A stretch of 58,081 nt of DNA from an uncultured Porphyromonadaceae bacterium (GTDB lineage Bacteria > Bacteroidota > Bacteroidia > Bacteroidales > Muribaculaceae): NCBI GenBank assembly GCA_900548975.1, contig URMS01000017.1, positions 1 through 58,081 of the forward strand, written 5' to 3'. Of the stretch, positions 8,705 through 17,618 are shown piece after piece; position 1 is the stretch's first letter, and each line of letters opens with the position of its first letter. The notes beneath the pieces are model-generated. The model searched no databases, was not told the origin of the DNA, and saw only the letters and a program-made list of their open reading frames with translations. The translations under genes were made by a program, and so were the position numbers.

Positions 8705-9489
8705 AACAGCATAGCAGAGAAGAGAAACTCGAAGCTCTCGGACAAGTGATCGACACCCTCGATATCCTGAGGGTGAAATGTCCGTGGGACGCCAAGCAGA
8801 CCAACGAAAGCCTGCGGCCAAACACGATAGAAGAAGTGTACGAACTCACACAGGCGCTTCTCGACGACAAAGCGGACGAAATCAAGAAAGAACTTGGCGA
8901 CGTACTGCTTCACATTCTCTTCTACTCGGTGATAGGCAGCGAAAAAGGCCAGTTCGACATAGCCGATGTGGCCGATGCCCTCAACAAGAAACTCATCTTC
9001 CGGCACCCGCATGTGTTCGGCGACGTAAACGCCGACACAGCCCACCAGGTAGAGATGAACTGGGAGCAGATAAAGCTCAAGGAAAAAGGCGGCAACCGCT
9101 CGGTGCTCGCAGGCGTGCCGGCAGCGCTGCCGGCGCTCGTCAAGGCTTTCCGTGTACAGGAAAAAGCCGCCAACGCCGGCTTCGACTGGGAGACTCCCTC
9201 GGATGTATGGGCTAAAGTACGCGAAGAATACGAAGAAGTGGCCGCAGCCGTAGACGACGGCGACAAGAAGGATATCGAGGCCGAATTCGGCGACCTTCTT
9301 TTCTCCGTCATAAATGCGGCACGCCTCCACGGTGTCAACCCCGAGAACGCTCTTGAGCGGTCGAACCGTAAATTCATATCGCGCTTCAACTACATCGAGG
9401 AATCCGCCAAAGCCGCCGGTCTGTCGCTCAAGGATATGACACTGGCACAGATGGACGAGCTCTGGAACAAGGCCAAGGCAGAGGAATGA
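8701..9489 (+). CDS. mazG: Nucleoside triphosphate pyrophosphohydrolase MazG
   Basis: A 262-residue enzyme with two tandem MazG domains, as in E. coli MazG (263). The first holds KCPWDAKQTNESLRPNTIEE with EEVYEL and ELGDVLLH (Mg-binding acidic residues). The second holds EEYEEVAAAV and EAEFGDLLFSVIN. It hydrolyses NTPs to NMP and pyrophosphate in the cytoplasm, cleaning nucleotide pools or lowering ppGpp-related signals. The start at 8701 overlaps dsbD by ATGA; upstream in-frame sequence belongs to the dsbD coding region. Confidence 0.95.
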   Translation: MKQHSREEKLEALGQVIDTLDILRVKCPWDAKQTNESLRPNTIEEVYELTQALLDDKADEIKKELGDVLLHILFYSVIGSEKGQFDIADVADALNKKLIFRHPHVFGDVNADTAHQVEMNWEQIKLKEKGGNRSVLAGVPAALPALVKAFRVQEKAANAGFDWETPSDVWAKVREEYEEVAAAVDDGDKKDIEAEFGDLLFSVINAARLHGVNPENALERSNRKFISRFNYIEESAKAAGLSLKDMTLAQMDELWNKAKAEE

Positions 9490-11510
9490 GGCTTTGCATT
9501 ACCGAGAAACCGAGTGTAGCCCGCGACATAGCCCAGATTCTGGGCGCACGCGACCGGCACGACGGCTATTTCGAAGGCGATGGTTGGCGCGTGACGTGGA
9601 CCTTCGGACATCTTTGCTGCCTTTTCGAACCCGACGATTACAAGTCAGAGTGGAAAAAATGGGCGCTCAGCATGCTTCCCATGCTGCCCGAAAAATACGA
9701 CATCAAACTCATCGACGATGCCGGCTACAAGCACCAGTTCGAGGTCATAGAACACCTCATAAGCGAAGCCGACGAAGTTGTTAACTGCGGTGATGCCGGG
9801 CAGGAAGGCGAGCTCATACAGCGCTGGGTGATGAAAAAGGCCGGCACATCGTGTCCTGTCAAACGGTTATGGATATCGTCGCTCACCGACGAATCAATAA
9901 AAGAAGGTTTCCATTCGCTGAAGCCGCAGGCCGACTACGACCGCCTTTTCCAGGCCGGCATGTGCCGGGCCATCGGCGACTGGATTCTGGGCATGAACGC
10001 CACCCGTCTGTACACGCTTAAGTACGCCGGCCGTGGCCAGGTACTGTCCATAGGCCGCGTCCAGACCCCTACCCTCGCCCTTATTGTCAAGCGGCAGCGC
10101 GAAATCGAGCAGTTCGTTCCCACCGACAGCTGGGAGTTGCACACACGCTATCGCGATGTCGACTTCACATATACCGGCGACCGCTTCGACAAACCCGAAC
10201 CCGGCGAAGCCACGGTAGCCCGTATTTCAGCGGCACCCTTCACCATCACCTCCATCACCAAGAAGAAAGGGCGCGAATCGGCGCCGCGGCTCTTCGACCT
10301 CACATCGCTGCAGGTGGAGTGCAACAAACGCTTCTCGTGGACGGCGGAACAGACCCTGCGTCTCATCCAGAGCCTCTACGAAAAGAAACTCACCACCTAC
10401 CCGCGTGTCGACACCACCTACCTGAGCGACGACATGCACCCGAAGATCGCCCCCACTCTCAGGATGATGGCGCCCTATGCCTCGCTGACGGCACCGGTAC
10501 TGGCAAAACCGATACCGAAAAGCAAAAAGATATTCGACAATGCCAAGGTGACCGACCACCACGCCATAATACCCACCGGACAGGCTCCCAACGGTCTCGA
10601 CGGCGACGAGCGTAAGCTCTACCACCTCATAGCCATGCGCTTTATAGGCGTGTTCTATCCCGACTGCGAATTCGAGTCGACCACCGTAACCGGCCTTGCC
10701 GACGACTGCGAATTCCGTGCCACCGGCAAGGTCATTGTATCGCCCGGCTGGAGGTCGCTTCAAGGCGGCAAAAACGACAATAACGAATCCCGTCAGGAAG
10801 AAGGCGACAATGCCGTGCTGCCGGTTTTCACTCAGGGCGAAAGCGGCCCTCACGAGCCGTTCCTCGCCAAGAAGACCTCGCAGCCGCCAAAATACTACAC
10901 CGAAGGCACGCTGCTGCGGGCTATGGAGACGGCCGGTCGCACCGTCGACGACGACGAACTTCGCGACGCACTCAAAGAAAACGGTATCGGGCGTCCGTCG
11001 ACGCGGGCAAACATCATCGAAACCCTCTTCAAACGCCGCTATATAGCCCGCGAGCGCAAGAATATCGTTGCGACCGAAGCCGGCATTACCCTCATCGATA
11101 CCATACAGGAGGAATTGCTGAAATCGGCCAAGCTCACCGGACTATGGGAAAACAAACTGCGCAGAATTGAACGCGGCGACTATTCGCCCGGCCTCTTCAT
11201 CCACGAAATAAGCCAGCTCATGCGCGAGATTGTAACTAAGGTTCTGTCCGACAATACATCGGTCCGTATCGAGGCTGCCCGTCAGGAAGAGCCTAAGCCG
11301 GCAAAAAAGACGACCAAGCCACGCACCCGCACCACAAAACTCGAACAGATCGAATGCCCCGTGTGCGGTAGCGGCCACATCATCAAAGGGCGCTCGGCAT
11401 ATGGCTGCAGCCGCTATGCCGACGGCTGCACATTCCGCCTGCCATTCGACGAGTGCGCCGGCGACTCCACACCGGCACAGGTGAAAAAATATATAGCCAA
11501 AAAGAAATGA
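9486..11510 (+). CDS. topB: DNA topoisomerase III
   Basis: A 674-residue type IA topoisomerase. The TOPRIM domain starts at residue 1 (MRLCITEKPSVARDIA) and has DAGQEGELIQR near residue 103. Catalytic Tyr305 lies in TTYPRVDTTYL. A C-terminal basic linker precedes a zinc ribbon (CPVCGSGH...YGCSRYADGC). It decatenates and unknots DNA by single-strand passage. Bacteroidales often carry several TopB copies, some on mobile elements; this one sits in a chromosomal operon with dsbD and mazG and has normal composition. ATGA overlaps exist at both ends. Confidence 0.95.
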   Translation: MRLCITEKPSVARDIAQILGARDRHDGYFEGDGWRVTWTFGHLCCLFEPDDYKSEWKKWALSMLPMLPEKYDIKLIDDAGYKHQFEVIEHLISEADEVVNCGDAGQEGELIQRWVMKKAGTSCPVKRLWISSLTDESIKEGFHSLKPQADYDRLFQAGMCRAIGDWILGMNATRLYTLKYAGRGQVLSIGRVQTPTLALIVKRQREIEQFVPTDSWELHTRYRDVDFTYTGDRFDKPEPGEATVARISAAPFTITSITKKKGRESAPRLFDLTSLQVECNKRFSWTAEQTLRLIQSLYEKKLTTYPRVDTTYLSDDMHPKIAPTLRMMAPYASLTAPVLAKPIPKSKKIFDNAKVTDHHAIIPTGQAPNGLDGDERKLYHLIAMRFIGVFYPDCEFESTTVTGLADDCEFRATGKVIVSPGWRSLQGGKNDNNESRQEEGDNAVLPVFTQGESGPHEPFLAKKTSQPPKYYTEGTLLRAMETAGRTVDDDELRDALKENGIGRPSTRANIIETLFKRRYIARERKNIVATEAGITLIDTIQEELLKSAKLTGLWENKLRRIERGDYSPGLFIHEISQLMREIVTKVLSDNTSVRIEAARQEEPKPAKKTTKPRTRTTKLEQIECPVCGSGHIIKGRSAYGCSRYADGCTFRLPFDECAGDSTPAQVKKYIAKKK

Positions 11511-11647
11511 CAGCCCAGTGGATAATAGTAGGCCTGATTCTGGCTCTCTGCATATTTGTAGCCGTACGCTCTATAGTGCAGCGGCATAACAATCCCTGTC
11601 GGTCGTGTCCTACGCGCGACTGCTGTGCAAAACGAAAGAAAAAATGA
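11507..11647 (+). CDS. Small Cys-rich membrane protein (FeoB-associated-like)
   Basis: A 46-residue peptide: one N-terminal transmembrane segment (WIIVGLILALCIFVAV) and a short tail with CRSCPTRDCCAKRKKK. The arrangement of one helix, four clustered cysteines and a basic end resembles the FeoB-associated Cys-rich membrane protein family, although no feoB is nearby. The start at 11507 overlaps the topB stop by ATGA, and its own stop overlaps the next gene the same way, which strongly supports it as a real gene despite its size. Confidence 0.72.
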   Translation: MTAQWIIVGLILALCIFVAVRSIVQRHNNPCRSCPTRDCCAKRKKK

Positions 11648-12360
11648 GTATTACCCTTTCCGACGGCTTGACAGTGCGTGAGCGCCTGCTTGCCATGCAG
11701 GCCGAAAGCAACAAGGAATTTACACGGCGCCTGCACCCCGGCATCGAGAATATCCTCGGTCTGAGAGTGCCGGCCCTGAGACAGTTGGCTGCTGAAATTG
11801 CCCGAGGCGACTGGCGCCGGTATCTCGAAGACCCGGGGTCGTACTACATGGAAGAGCGCATGCTCCACGGCATGGTTCTCGGAAAGATACGCATCGACGA
11901 TACCGACACATATCTCGAAATGGTCGGAAATTTCGTGGAGCGGATAAACTCATGGTCGGTATGCGATACATTCGACTTCTCAGGCGGCCGGAAGTTCGTC
12001 GACAGAAATTCCGATAAAATATTTGAATGGCTCCGGACCTTTATCGACAGTGAGGCAGAATACACAGTGCGCTTCGGCGTTGTGATGCTTCTGAAATACT
12101 ACATCAACGACCGCTATCTCGACGCCGTCGAAAAGACTCTCGGGAGCATCCGCCACACCGGCTACTACGTATCCATGGCCGTTGCATGGACAATAGCTGA
12201 AATTCTCATAAAATACCCCGACCAGGGGACGGCATGGCTGCACACTCGCCCTGTCGACGCTCAGACCATGCGCCGGGCCATACAGAAAGCTATCGAATCG
12301 TACAGAATCGACCCGGCCCGGAAAGAACTGCTGAGAGAATTCAGGGCTACACAAGCGTGA
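11644..12360 (+). CDS. DNA alkylation repair protein, AlkD-like HEAT fold
   Basis: A 238-residue helical protein of the DNA alkylation repair enzyme family (AlkC/AlkD type). Conserved features include LGLRVPALRQLAAEIARGDW, EERMLHGMVLGKIR, NFVERINSWSVCDTFDF and RFGVVMLLKYYI followed by YYVSMAVAWTIAEILIKYP. AlkD relatives excise N3- and N7-alkylated purines without flipping the base. The start overlaps the small membrane protein by ATGA, and the last 14 bases overlap the convergent cvfB gene. It is the final gene of the six-gene overlapping operon. Confidence 0.9.
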   Translation: MSITLSDGLTVRERLLAMQAESNKEFTRRLHPGIENILGLRVPALRQLAAEIARGDWRRYLEDPGSYYMEERMLHGMVLGKIRIDDTDTYLEMVGNFVERINSWSVCDTFDFSGGRKFVDRNSDKIFEWLRTFIDSEAEYTVRFGVVMLLKYYINDRYLDAVEKTLGSIRHTGYYVSMAVAWTIAEILIKYPDQGTAWLHTRPVDAQTMRRAIQKAIESYRIDPARKELLREFRATQA

Positions 12361-13180
12361 TGGTGCCGTCGACCGCTATAGCTATCTTTCTATCGCGGTA
12401 AAGGTGACCAACCGCTTTCTTGAAATCCTTTTTACTGCAGCTGAATATCAGCTGAATCATTTCGGGTGAAAGCTTGTCGCTTATCGGGCCGGCTTCGGGG
12501 TGGCTCAGATAGTCCATTATGGTCTCAGAGAGCGATTCTGTCCGGTTTTTGGCCTTATCGTTGAGCGTAAGGTCGATTTTGCCGTCGGGACGCACCTGTT
12601 TCACGAACGCCTTTATATTCTCTTCGAGCTCTATGGGACGATAGATTTCGTTGGCGTAGATCATTCCGCGATGCAGATTGTCGACAATCACCTTATAGCC
12701 GATCTCGGTGTAGTCGTAGACAAGAGCGTCGACCTTGTCGCCGGGCTTGTAATCGGGAAAGACATTCCCAAGAAACTTCTCGATCTTGGCCGAGGCCACA
12801 ATACGGTCGGTGGTATCGTCGACATATACATAGACCAGATATATGCCACCGCGGCGCATTCTCACACGCTGTTCGCTGAAGGGGACGAGAAGATCCTTCG
12901 GCAGACCCCAGTCGACAAACGCTCCGATATCGTTCACGGCATTCACTTCCAGAAAAGCGAACTGGCCGACGGTTGCATATGGTTTTTCGGTTGTTGCCAC
13001 AAGGCGATCCTCGGAATCATTGTATACGAAAACCTCGATCGGATCGCCTGGATTGAGGTTTTCGGGGACATATCGTGCAGGCAACAGCACCTCTTTGGCA
13101 TCTCCGTCGGCATGCAGATAAACGCCGAAATCCACAACGCGTGAAACCAAAAGTGTCTGATATTTGCCAAGCTTAATCAT
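12347..13180 (-). CDS. cvfB: S1-domain RNA-binding protein, CvfB family
   Basis: A 277-residue cytoplasmic protein with successive S1-like OB folds: residues about 5-60 (LLVSRVVDFGVYLHAD), 65-130 (VNDIGAFVDWGLPKDLLVPF), 135-200, then a C-terminal winged-helix-like part (EMIQLIFSCSKKDFKKAVGHLYRDRKIAI). This is the CvfB/YitL layout; S. aureus CvfB affects virulence gene expression. The start at 13180 (MIKLGKYQ) is chosen over one 11 codons earlier because it aligns with family N-termini. Its tail overlaps the convergent AlkD-like gene. Confidence 0.88.
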   Translation of the reverse strand: MIKLGKYQTLLVSRVVDFGVYLHADGDAKEVLLPARYVPENLNPGDPIEVFVYNDSEDRLVATTEKPYATVGQFAFLEVNAVNDIGAFVDWGLPKDLLVPFSEQRVRMRRGGIYLVYVYVDDTTDRIVASAKIEKFLGNVFPDYKPGDKVDALVYDYTEIGYKVIVDNLHRGMIYANEIYRPIELEENIKAFVKQVRPDGKIDLTLNDKAKNRTESLSETIMDYLSHPEAGPISDKLSPEMIQLIFSCSKKDFKKAVGHLYRDRKIAIAVDGTITLV

Positions 13181-13207
13181 ATTGTGTGCGTGTTTTATGT
13201 TTTTGGA

Positions 13208-13241
13208 TTGCAAATGTCGGCATTAAAGCTTAAATTTGCAA
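13208..13241. promoter_or_regulatory. Interlocked divergent promoters of cvfB and rsmG
   Basis: Plus strand: TTG 13208-13210 and TAAATTTG 13231-13238, gap 20. Minus strand: TTG 13241-13239 and GACATTTG 13218-13211, gap 20, imperfect at its first base. The -33 of each abuts the -7 of the other, and the region is bounded by the inverted repeat TTGCAAAT/ATTTGCAA. Confidence 0.6.
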
Positions 13242-13292
13242 CACCTACTCATATCTACAACACGGGGCTATGCCCCTTTGTTCCCTTTATCG

Positions 13293-13940
13293 ATGGAATC
13301 TGACAACACTGCAACGCTGCTAAAATATTTCCCCGGTCTCACCCGGGAACAGCTCGACTCTTTCGGGCACATGGAAGAGCTTTATGCCGAATGGAATGCA
13401 AAAATCAACGTGGTATCACGCGCCGACATCGGGAATCTGTTCTCTCGTCATATACTTCATTCACTGTCGATTGCAGCTTTATTCGGAGAACTTGCGCCTG
13501 GCACTACACTCCTCGACCTCGGTACTGGCGGCGGCTTCCCGGGCATACCTCTTGCGGTGATGTATCCACAGTGCAAATTCCACCTCATCGACAGAATTGG
13601 CAAAAAAATCAAAGTTGCCTCCGAGATAGCATCGTCGCTCGGACTGACCAATGTCACCTTCCAGCACGGCGACGCAGGCGAATGCCACGAAAAATACGAC
13701 TATGTGGTGAGCCGTGCTGTGATGGCTCTCGACGGACTGGTAAAAATAGCTCAGAAAAACATACTCCGACATACTCCGCGCAAGAACCGATACTCTCCCG
13801 GACTTGTTTGTCTCAAAGGTGGCGACCTCGCCGAGGAAATTGCTGCCGCAGGCGATCGTGCCGTGATAGAAATACCTGTCACCGACTTTTTCAACGAAGC
13901 CTGTTTCGACACCAAAGAGATAATATATGTACCGCTATGA
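13293..13940 (+). CDS. rsmG: 16S rRNA (guanine-N7)-methyltransferase RsmG
   Basis: A 215-residue SAM-dependent methyltransferase that makes m7G527 in 16S rRNA. It has NVVSRADIGNLFSRHILHSL, then the SAM-binding motif LLDLGTGGGFPGIPLAV and LIDRIGKKIKVASEIA, with SRAV further on. The length is normal for the family. The start at 13293 is taken because the -7 box at 13231-13238 lies across the alternative ATG at 13236. Its TGA overlaps the next gene's ATG. Confidence 0.95.
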   Translation: MESDNTATLLKYFPGLTREQLDSFGHMEELYAEWNAKINVVSRADIGNLFSRHILHSLSIAALFGELAPGTTLLDLGTGGGFPGIPLAVMYPQCKFHLIDRIGKKIKVASEIASSLGLTNVTFQHGDAGECHEKYDYVVSRAVMALDGLVKIAQKNILRHTPRKNRYSPGLVCLKGGDLAEEIAAAGDRAVIEIPVTDFFNEACFDTKEIIYVPL

Positions 13941-14587
13941 TTAAAGTCAAAGAATTCTGCTTCAACCCTTTTGCGGTGAGCGCCTTCTTAATATGGGACA
14001 GCGACAGCCGTCTTGCCGTTGCCGTGGACCCCGGTATGCTCAGCAGCCGCGAGCGCGATGAGTTCGACAGCTATATCGCCGACAACAATCTGACATTAAC
14101 ACAGATAGTAAACACACATCTGCATCTCGACCATTGCTTCGGCGACAACTATGTGCGCAACAAATACGGTGTGAAAGTGGCCGCCCATCCGGCCGACGCC
14201 TTTTTGGGCGAAACACTCGCCGAACAGGCAGCTCGCTTCGGCATACGTCTTGCCGGCAACGACACGGCCGTGACTATCGATACAGAGCTTGCCGACGGCG
14301 ACACTGTAGCGGTGGGTCACTATCAGCTCCACGTACTACACGTGCCGGGCCATTCTCCAGGTAGCATAGCGCTCTATTGCCCCGAAGGTGGTTTCGTGAT
14401 TTCGGGGGATGTCCTTTTCCGCCGTTCGATAGGCCGCACCGACCTTCCCGGCGGCAATCTGAATACTCTTCTGGATAGTATCGACAAAAAACTTATGCCT
14501 CTGCCGGCCAATACCAGAGTTCTGCCGGGCCACGACGCTTCCACAACCATCGGCGAAGAACATCTGTCCAACCCATACCTCAAATAA
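13937..14587 (+). CDS. MBL-fold hydrolase, glyoxalase II-like
   Basis: A 216-residue metallo-beta-lactamase-fold protein. The zinc ligands appear as THLHLDHCFGDN (HxHxDH), GHSPGS, SGDVLF and PGHD, the order seen in glyoxalase II-like hydrolases. GRTDLPGG is typical of the small YcbL/GloB2-like group, which act on thioesters or related small substrates. It is cytoplasmic (no signal). Coupled to rsmG by ATGA. The true substrate is unknown. Confidence 0.88.
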   Translation: MIKVKEFCFNPFAVSAFLIWDSDSRLAVAVDPGMLSSRERDEFDSYIADNNLTLTQIVNTHLHLDHCFGDNYVRNKYGVKVAAHPADAFLGETLAEQAARFGIRLAGNDTAVTIDTELADGDTVAVGHYQLHVLHVPGHSPGSIALYCPEGGFVISGDVLFRRSIGRTDLPGGNLNTLLDSIDKKLMPLPANTRVLPGHDASTTIGEEHLSNPYLK

Positions 14588-14598
14588 TACCATAAAAA

Positions 14599-14835
14599 AT
14601 GCCCGGTTTCATCCGCAAAACGATATCCATGTATGTCGACGGTTTCAGATCAATGACTGTCGGCCGAAAACTGTGGATATTAATTATTGCCAAACTGGTG
14701 CTGTTCTTTCTGGTTCTGAAGCTGTTCTTTTTCCCCGACATTCTGTCGACTAACTTCGACACCGACGAGCAGCGTGCCGACGCCGTACGCTCCGCTCTGA
14801 CCACACCCGCGCTTCAACCAACTAAAACACATTAA
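14599..14835 (+). CDS. DUF4492 small membrane protein of cytochrome bd oxidase
   Basis: A 78-residue protein with one transmembrane helix (LWILIIAKLVLFFLVLKLFFF) preceded by an amphipathic basic stretch (MYVDGFRSMTVGRKLW). This is the DUF4492 pattern, found immediately upstream of cydA in Bacteroidetes and Campylobacterota. The context, with cydA starting two bases after its stop, suggests an accessory subunit analogous to CydX, but that is inference. It may be read through from the MBL gene 11 bases upstream. Confidence 0.85.
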   Translation: MPGFIRKTISMYVDGFRSMTVGRKLWILIIAKLVLFFLVLKLFFFPDILSTNFDTDEQRADAVRSALTTPALQPTKTH

Positions 14836-14837
14836 AT

Positions 14838-16403
14838 ATGAACGACTTATTAGGAGTAGTAGACTGGTCGAGGGCACAATTTGCCCTTACAGCCATGTAT
14901 CACTGGCTCTTCGTGCCGCTGACAATAGGCCTGTCGCTTATTGTTGCTGTGATGGAAAGCATCTACGTCCGCACAGGAGACGCCCGGTGGAAAGGCATTA
15001 CCAAATTCTGGATGACACTCTTCGGCATCAATTTTGCCTGCGGCGTAGCCACCGGTATAATCCTTGAATTCGAATTCGGCACAAACTGGTCGAACTACAG
15101 CTGGTTTGTCGGCGATATTTTCGGAGCACCGCTTGCTATCGAAGGCATAGTCGCTTTCTTCATGGAGGCAACCTTCGTGGCCGTGATGTTCTTCGGCTGG
15201 AACCGTGTGAGCAAAGGGTTCCACCTTACTTCCACATGGCTCACGGCCATAGGCGTGTCGCTGTCGGCATTGTGGATCCTCGTGGCCAACGCATGGATGC
15301 AGAATCCCGTGGGCATGCGTTTCGATCCGGCTCAGATGCGCAACGTGATGGACAACTTCTGGGAAGTGGCTTTCAACGCCGTTCCCGTCAATAAATTTTT
15401 CCATGCCGTATTCAGCGGCTGGTGCCTTGCCGGCGTATTCGTTGTCGGCGTGAGCTGCTGGCTGCTGTGGCGCAAGCGCAACGTCGAAGCCGCCAAAAGC
15501 TCGCTCAAAGTAGGCTCCTGGGTCGGTATGGCCGGCATATTGCTTACTCTTGCAACCGGACATGGCTCTGCCGTGGAAGTGGCGCGTGTACAGCCGATGA
15601 AACTCGCCGCCATGGAAGGTCTGTACCGTGGCGAAATCGGACAAAGCATCATCGGCATAGGCATTCTCAAGCCAGAAAATGAACGTACTCCCGACGATCC
15701 CATGCTTTTCTCCGTCGATATTCCGCAGGGTCTGTCGTACCTCATATATGGCGAAGGCGACCACTTCGTGCCCGGCATATGCGATCTTATCGACGGTTTC
15801 TCCATCAATGAAAACGGCGACACCGTCAACACTGTATCATATGCCGAACGAATAGCCGCCGGCACACGCTCGCGCGAGGCTCTTGCACGATACGGAGCCG
15901 CCGTGCAGGCAGGCGACACTCAGGCCGCCGAGCTTGCCGGAAGCGAAGTGGAGAAAGATTTCAAATACTTCGGCTACAGCTATCTGTCGTCGCCCGAAGA
16001 TGCCATCCCGCCCGTTGGCATGACTTTCTATTCTTTCCATATCATGGTGTTTGCGGGCGGCTTCCTGCTGCTCCTCTTTGCTGTTATGCTGTTCCTGAGC
16101 TATCGCAAGAACAAATACCTCGAAAAAGCATGGCTCAACTGGGTCGGCATAGCATCGATAGCCATAGTGTGGATATGCAGTCAGGCCGGTTGGATGGTGG
16201 CCGAAGTCGGCCGACAGCCCTGGGTTATACAGGACCTTATGCCTACCACAGCTGCAATTTCCGACATATCGGCCTCTTCGGTCAAAATCACATTCTGGAT
16301 TTTTGCGGCCATCTTCACCGGCCTGCTTATCGCCGAAATCAGCATCATGCTGCGCTATATCTCGTCGGCGTCCAAAGGTGATATCGAAAATCCCACCCAC
16401 TAA
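14838..16403 (+). CDS. cydA: Cytochrome bd ubiquinol oxidase subunit I
   Basis: A 521-residue multi-pass membrane protein. RAQFALTAMYHWLFVPLTIGLS holds the N-terminal His that binds heme b595; FEFGTNWSNYSWFVGDIFGAPLAIEGIVAFFMEATF is the highly conserved helix pair; the GRQPW motif is at WMVAEVGRQPWVIQ. A long periplasmic Q-loop (about residues 255-385) binds quinol. With CydB it reduces oxygen to water, letting gut anaerobes respire at nanomolar oxygen. The length equals E. coli CydA (522). Operon: DUF4492-cydA-cydB. Confidence 0.97.
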   Translation: MNDLLGVVDWSRAQFALTAMYHWLFVPLTIGLSLIVAVMESIYVRTGDARWKGITKFWMTLFGINFACGVATGIILEFEFGTNWSNYSWFVGDIFGAPLAIEGIVAFFMEATFVAVMFFGWNRVSKGFHLTSTWLTAIGVSLSALWILVANAWMQNPVGMRFDPAQMRNVMDNFWEVAFNAVPVNKFFHAVFSGWCLAGVFVVGVSCWLLWRKRNVEAAKSSLKVGSWVGMAGILLTLATGHGSAVEVARVQPMKLAAMEGLYRGEIGQSIIGIGILKPENERTPDDPMLFSVDIPQGLSYLIYGEGDHFVPGICDLIDGFSINENGDTVNTVSYAERIAAGTRSREALARYGAAVQAGDTQAAELAGSEVEKDFKYFGYSYLSSPEDAIPPVGMTFYSFHIMVFAGGFLLLLFAVMLFLSYRKNKYLEKAWLNWVGIASIAIVWICSQAGWMVAEVGRQPWVIQDLMPTTAAISDISASSVKITFWIFAAIFTGLLIAEISIMLRYISSASKGDIENPTH

Positions 16404-16415
16404 ACAATCTGCAAC

Positions 16416-17555
16416 ATGGAAACACTCGAAATACTTCAGGCCTACTGGTGGCTTCTGATATCGATACTCGGCGCGGCTCTGGTCTTCATGCTCTTCGTAC
16501 AGGGCGGCCAGTCGATGCTCCACTGCAATGTGAGCGACGCACAGCGACAGCTTATGGTCAACTCACTCGGACTTAAATGGGAACTCACCTTTACCACTCT
16601 GGTGGTCTTCGGCGGCGCGTTCTTCGCATCGTTCCCGCTGTTCTACTCCACAAGCTTCGGCGGTGCATACTGGCTATGGATGCTCATACTGCTCAGCTTC
16701 GTGGTGCAGGCATTCAGCTATGAATTCCGCCGCAAGCGAGGCAATATCTACGGCACACGAACCTACGACAGCTTCCTGATGTTCAACGGACTCGTCGGCT
16801 GTGTGCTTCTCGGAGTGGCCGTCGGCACATTCTTCTTCGGCGGAGAATTCACCGTTACCAAAAACAACATACTCAACCCCGCGGCGCCGGTAATATCCAA
16901 CTGGGCTCCGACGCACGGCCTCGAAGCCATAGCATGCTGGAAAAACCTGCTGCTCGGCTTTGCCGTGTTCTTCCTGGCCCGTACCATGGCATCGCTCTAC
17001 TTTATCAACAACATTGCCGGCGACAACGACCTTACTGCCAAAATGCGCCGCAAGGCTCTTGTCAACGGTCTTGTCTTCGCCGTCCTTTTTGTAGCTTTTC
17101 TGGTAGTGCTTCTGCTTCAGAGCGGCTATCGGCAGACCGACGGCGGCTTTGTTGAGGAAAACAATATCTATCTCCACAATCTGCTCTCCATGTGGTGGTT
17201 CGGAGCATTGCTCCTGGTCGGTGTGGTTCTGGCTCTCTACGGCATTTTCCGCAGTGCTTTCGACAGCAAATGGCGCTGCGGCATATGGTATGCCGGAATT
17301 GGAGCAGCTATTGTTGTCCTGGTGCTCTTCTGCATAGCCGGATACGGCGGCACCGCTTATCTGCCCTCGACAATCGACCCGGCGTCGTCGCTGACAATAT
17401 CCAACAGCTCGTCGTCGCTGTTCACCCTCACGGTCATGAGCTGGGTGTCGGTGCTCATTCCTTTTGTACTCGCCTATATCGTATATGTATGGGCCAAAAT
17501 GAATGCCCGTCCCATGAGCGAAGCCGAACTTAAGGGCGACGCACACCAATACTGA
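16416..17555 (+). CDS. cydB: Cytochrome bd ubiquinol oxidase subunit II
   Basis: A 379-residue integral membrane protein, matching CydB length (379 in E. coli) with about eight to nine helices. The N-terminus (LQAYWWLLISILGAALVFMLFVQGGQSML) and the region KWELTFTTLVVFGGAFFASFPLFY are characteristic. It stabilises the heme-bearing CydA and forms the proton/oxygen channels. It lies 12 bases after cydA and is followed by a strong terminator. Confidence 0.96.
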   Translation: METLEILQAYWWLLISILGAALVFMLFVQGGQSMLHCNVSDAQRQLMVNSLGLKWELTFTTLVVFGGAFFASFPLFYSTSFGGAYWLWMLILLSFVVQAFSYEFRRKRGNIYGTRTYDSFLMFNGLVGCVLLGVAVGTFFFGGEFTVTKNNILNPAAPVISNWAPTHGLEAIACWKNLLLGFAVFFLARTMASLYFINNIAGDNDLTAKMRRKALVNGLVFAVLFVAFLVVLLLQSGYRQTDGGFVEENNIYLHNLLSMWWFGALLLVGVVLALYGIFRSAFDSKWRCGIWYAGIGAAIVVLVLFCIAGYGGTAYLPSTIDPASSLTISNSSSSLFTLTVMSWVSVLIPFVLAYIVYVWAKMNARPMSEAELKGDAHQY

Positions 17556-17570
17556 ACAAAAACCTGTCTT

Positions 17571-17604
17571 AACGGCGCCGGGAACTGCTTTCCGGTGCCG
17601 TTTT
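17571..17604 (+). terminator. Terminator after cydB
   Basis: An 11-base stem with one G-T wobble (AACGGCGCCGG pairing with CCGGTGCCGTT, loop GAACTGCTTT) followed by TT, 15 bases after the cydB stop. Confidence 0.8.
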
Positions 17605-17618
17605 AACGAATCAAAAAT

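Noticed and set aside
9486..11510. topB as a sign of an integrative conjugative element
   Set aside because: No relaxase, tra or toxin-antitoxin genes around it, and the gene is embedded in an ATGA-coupled chromosomal operon.
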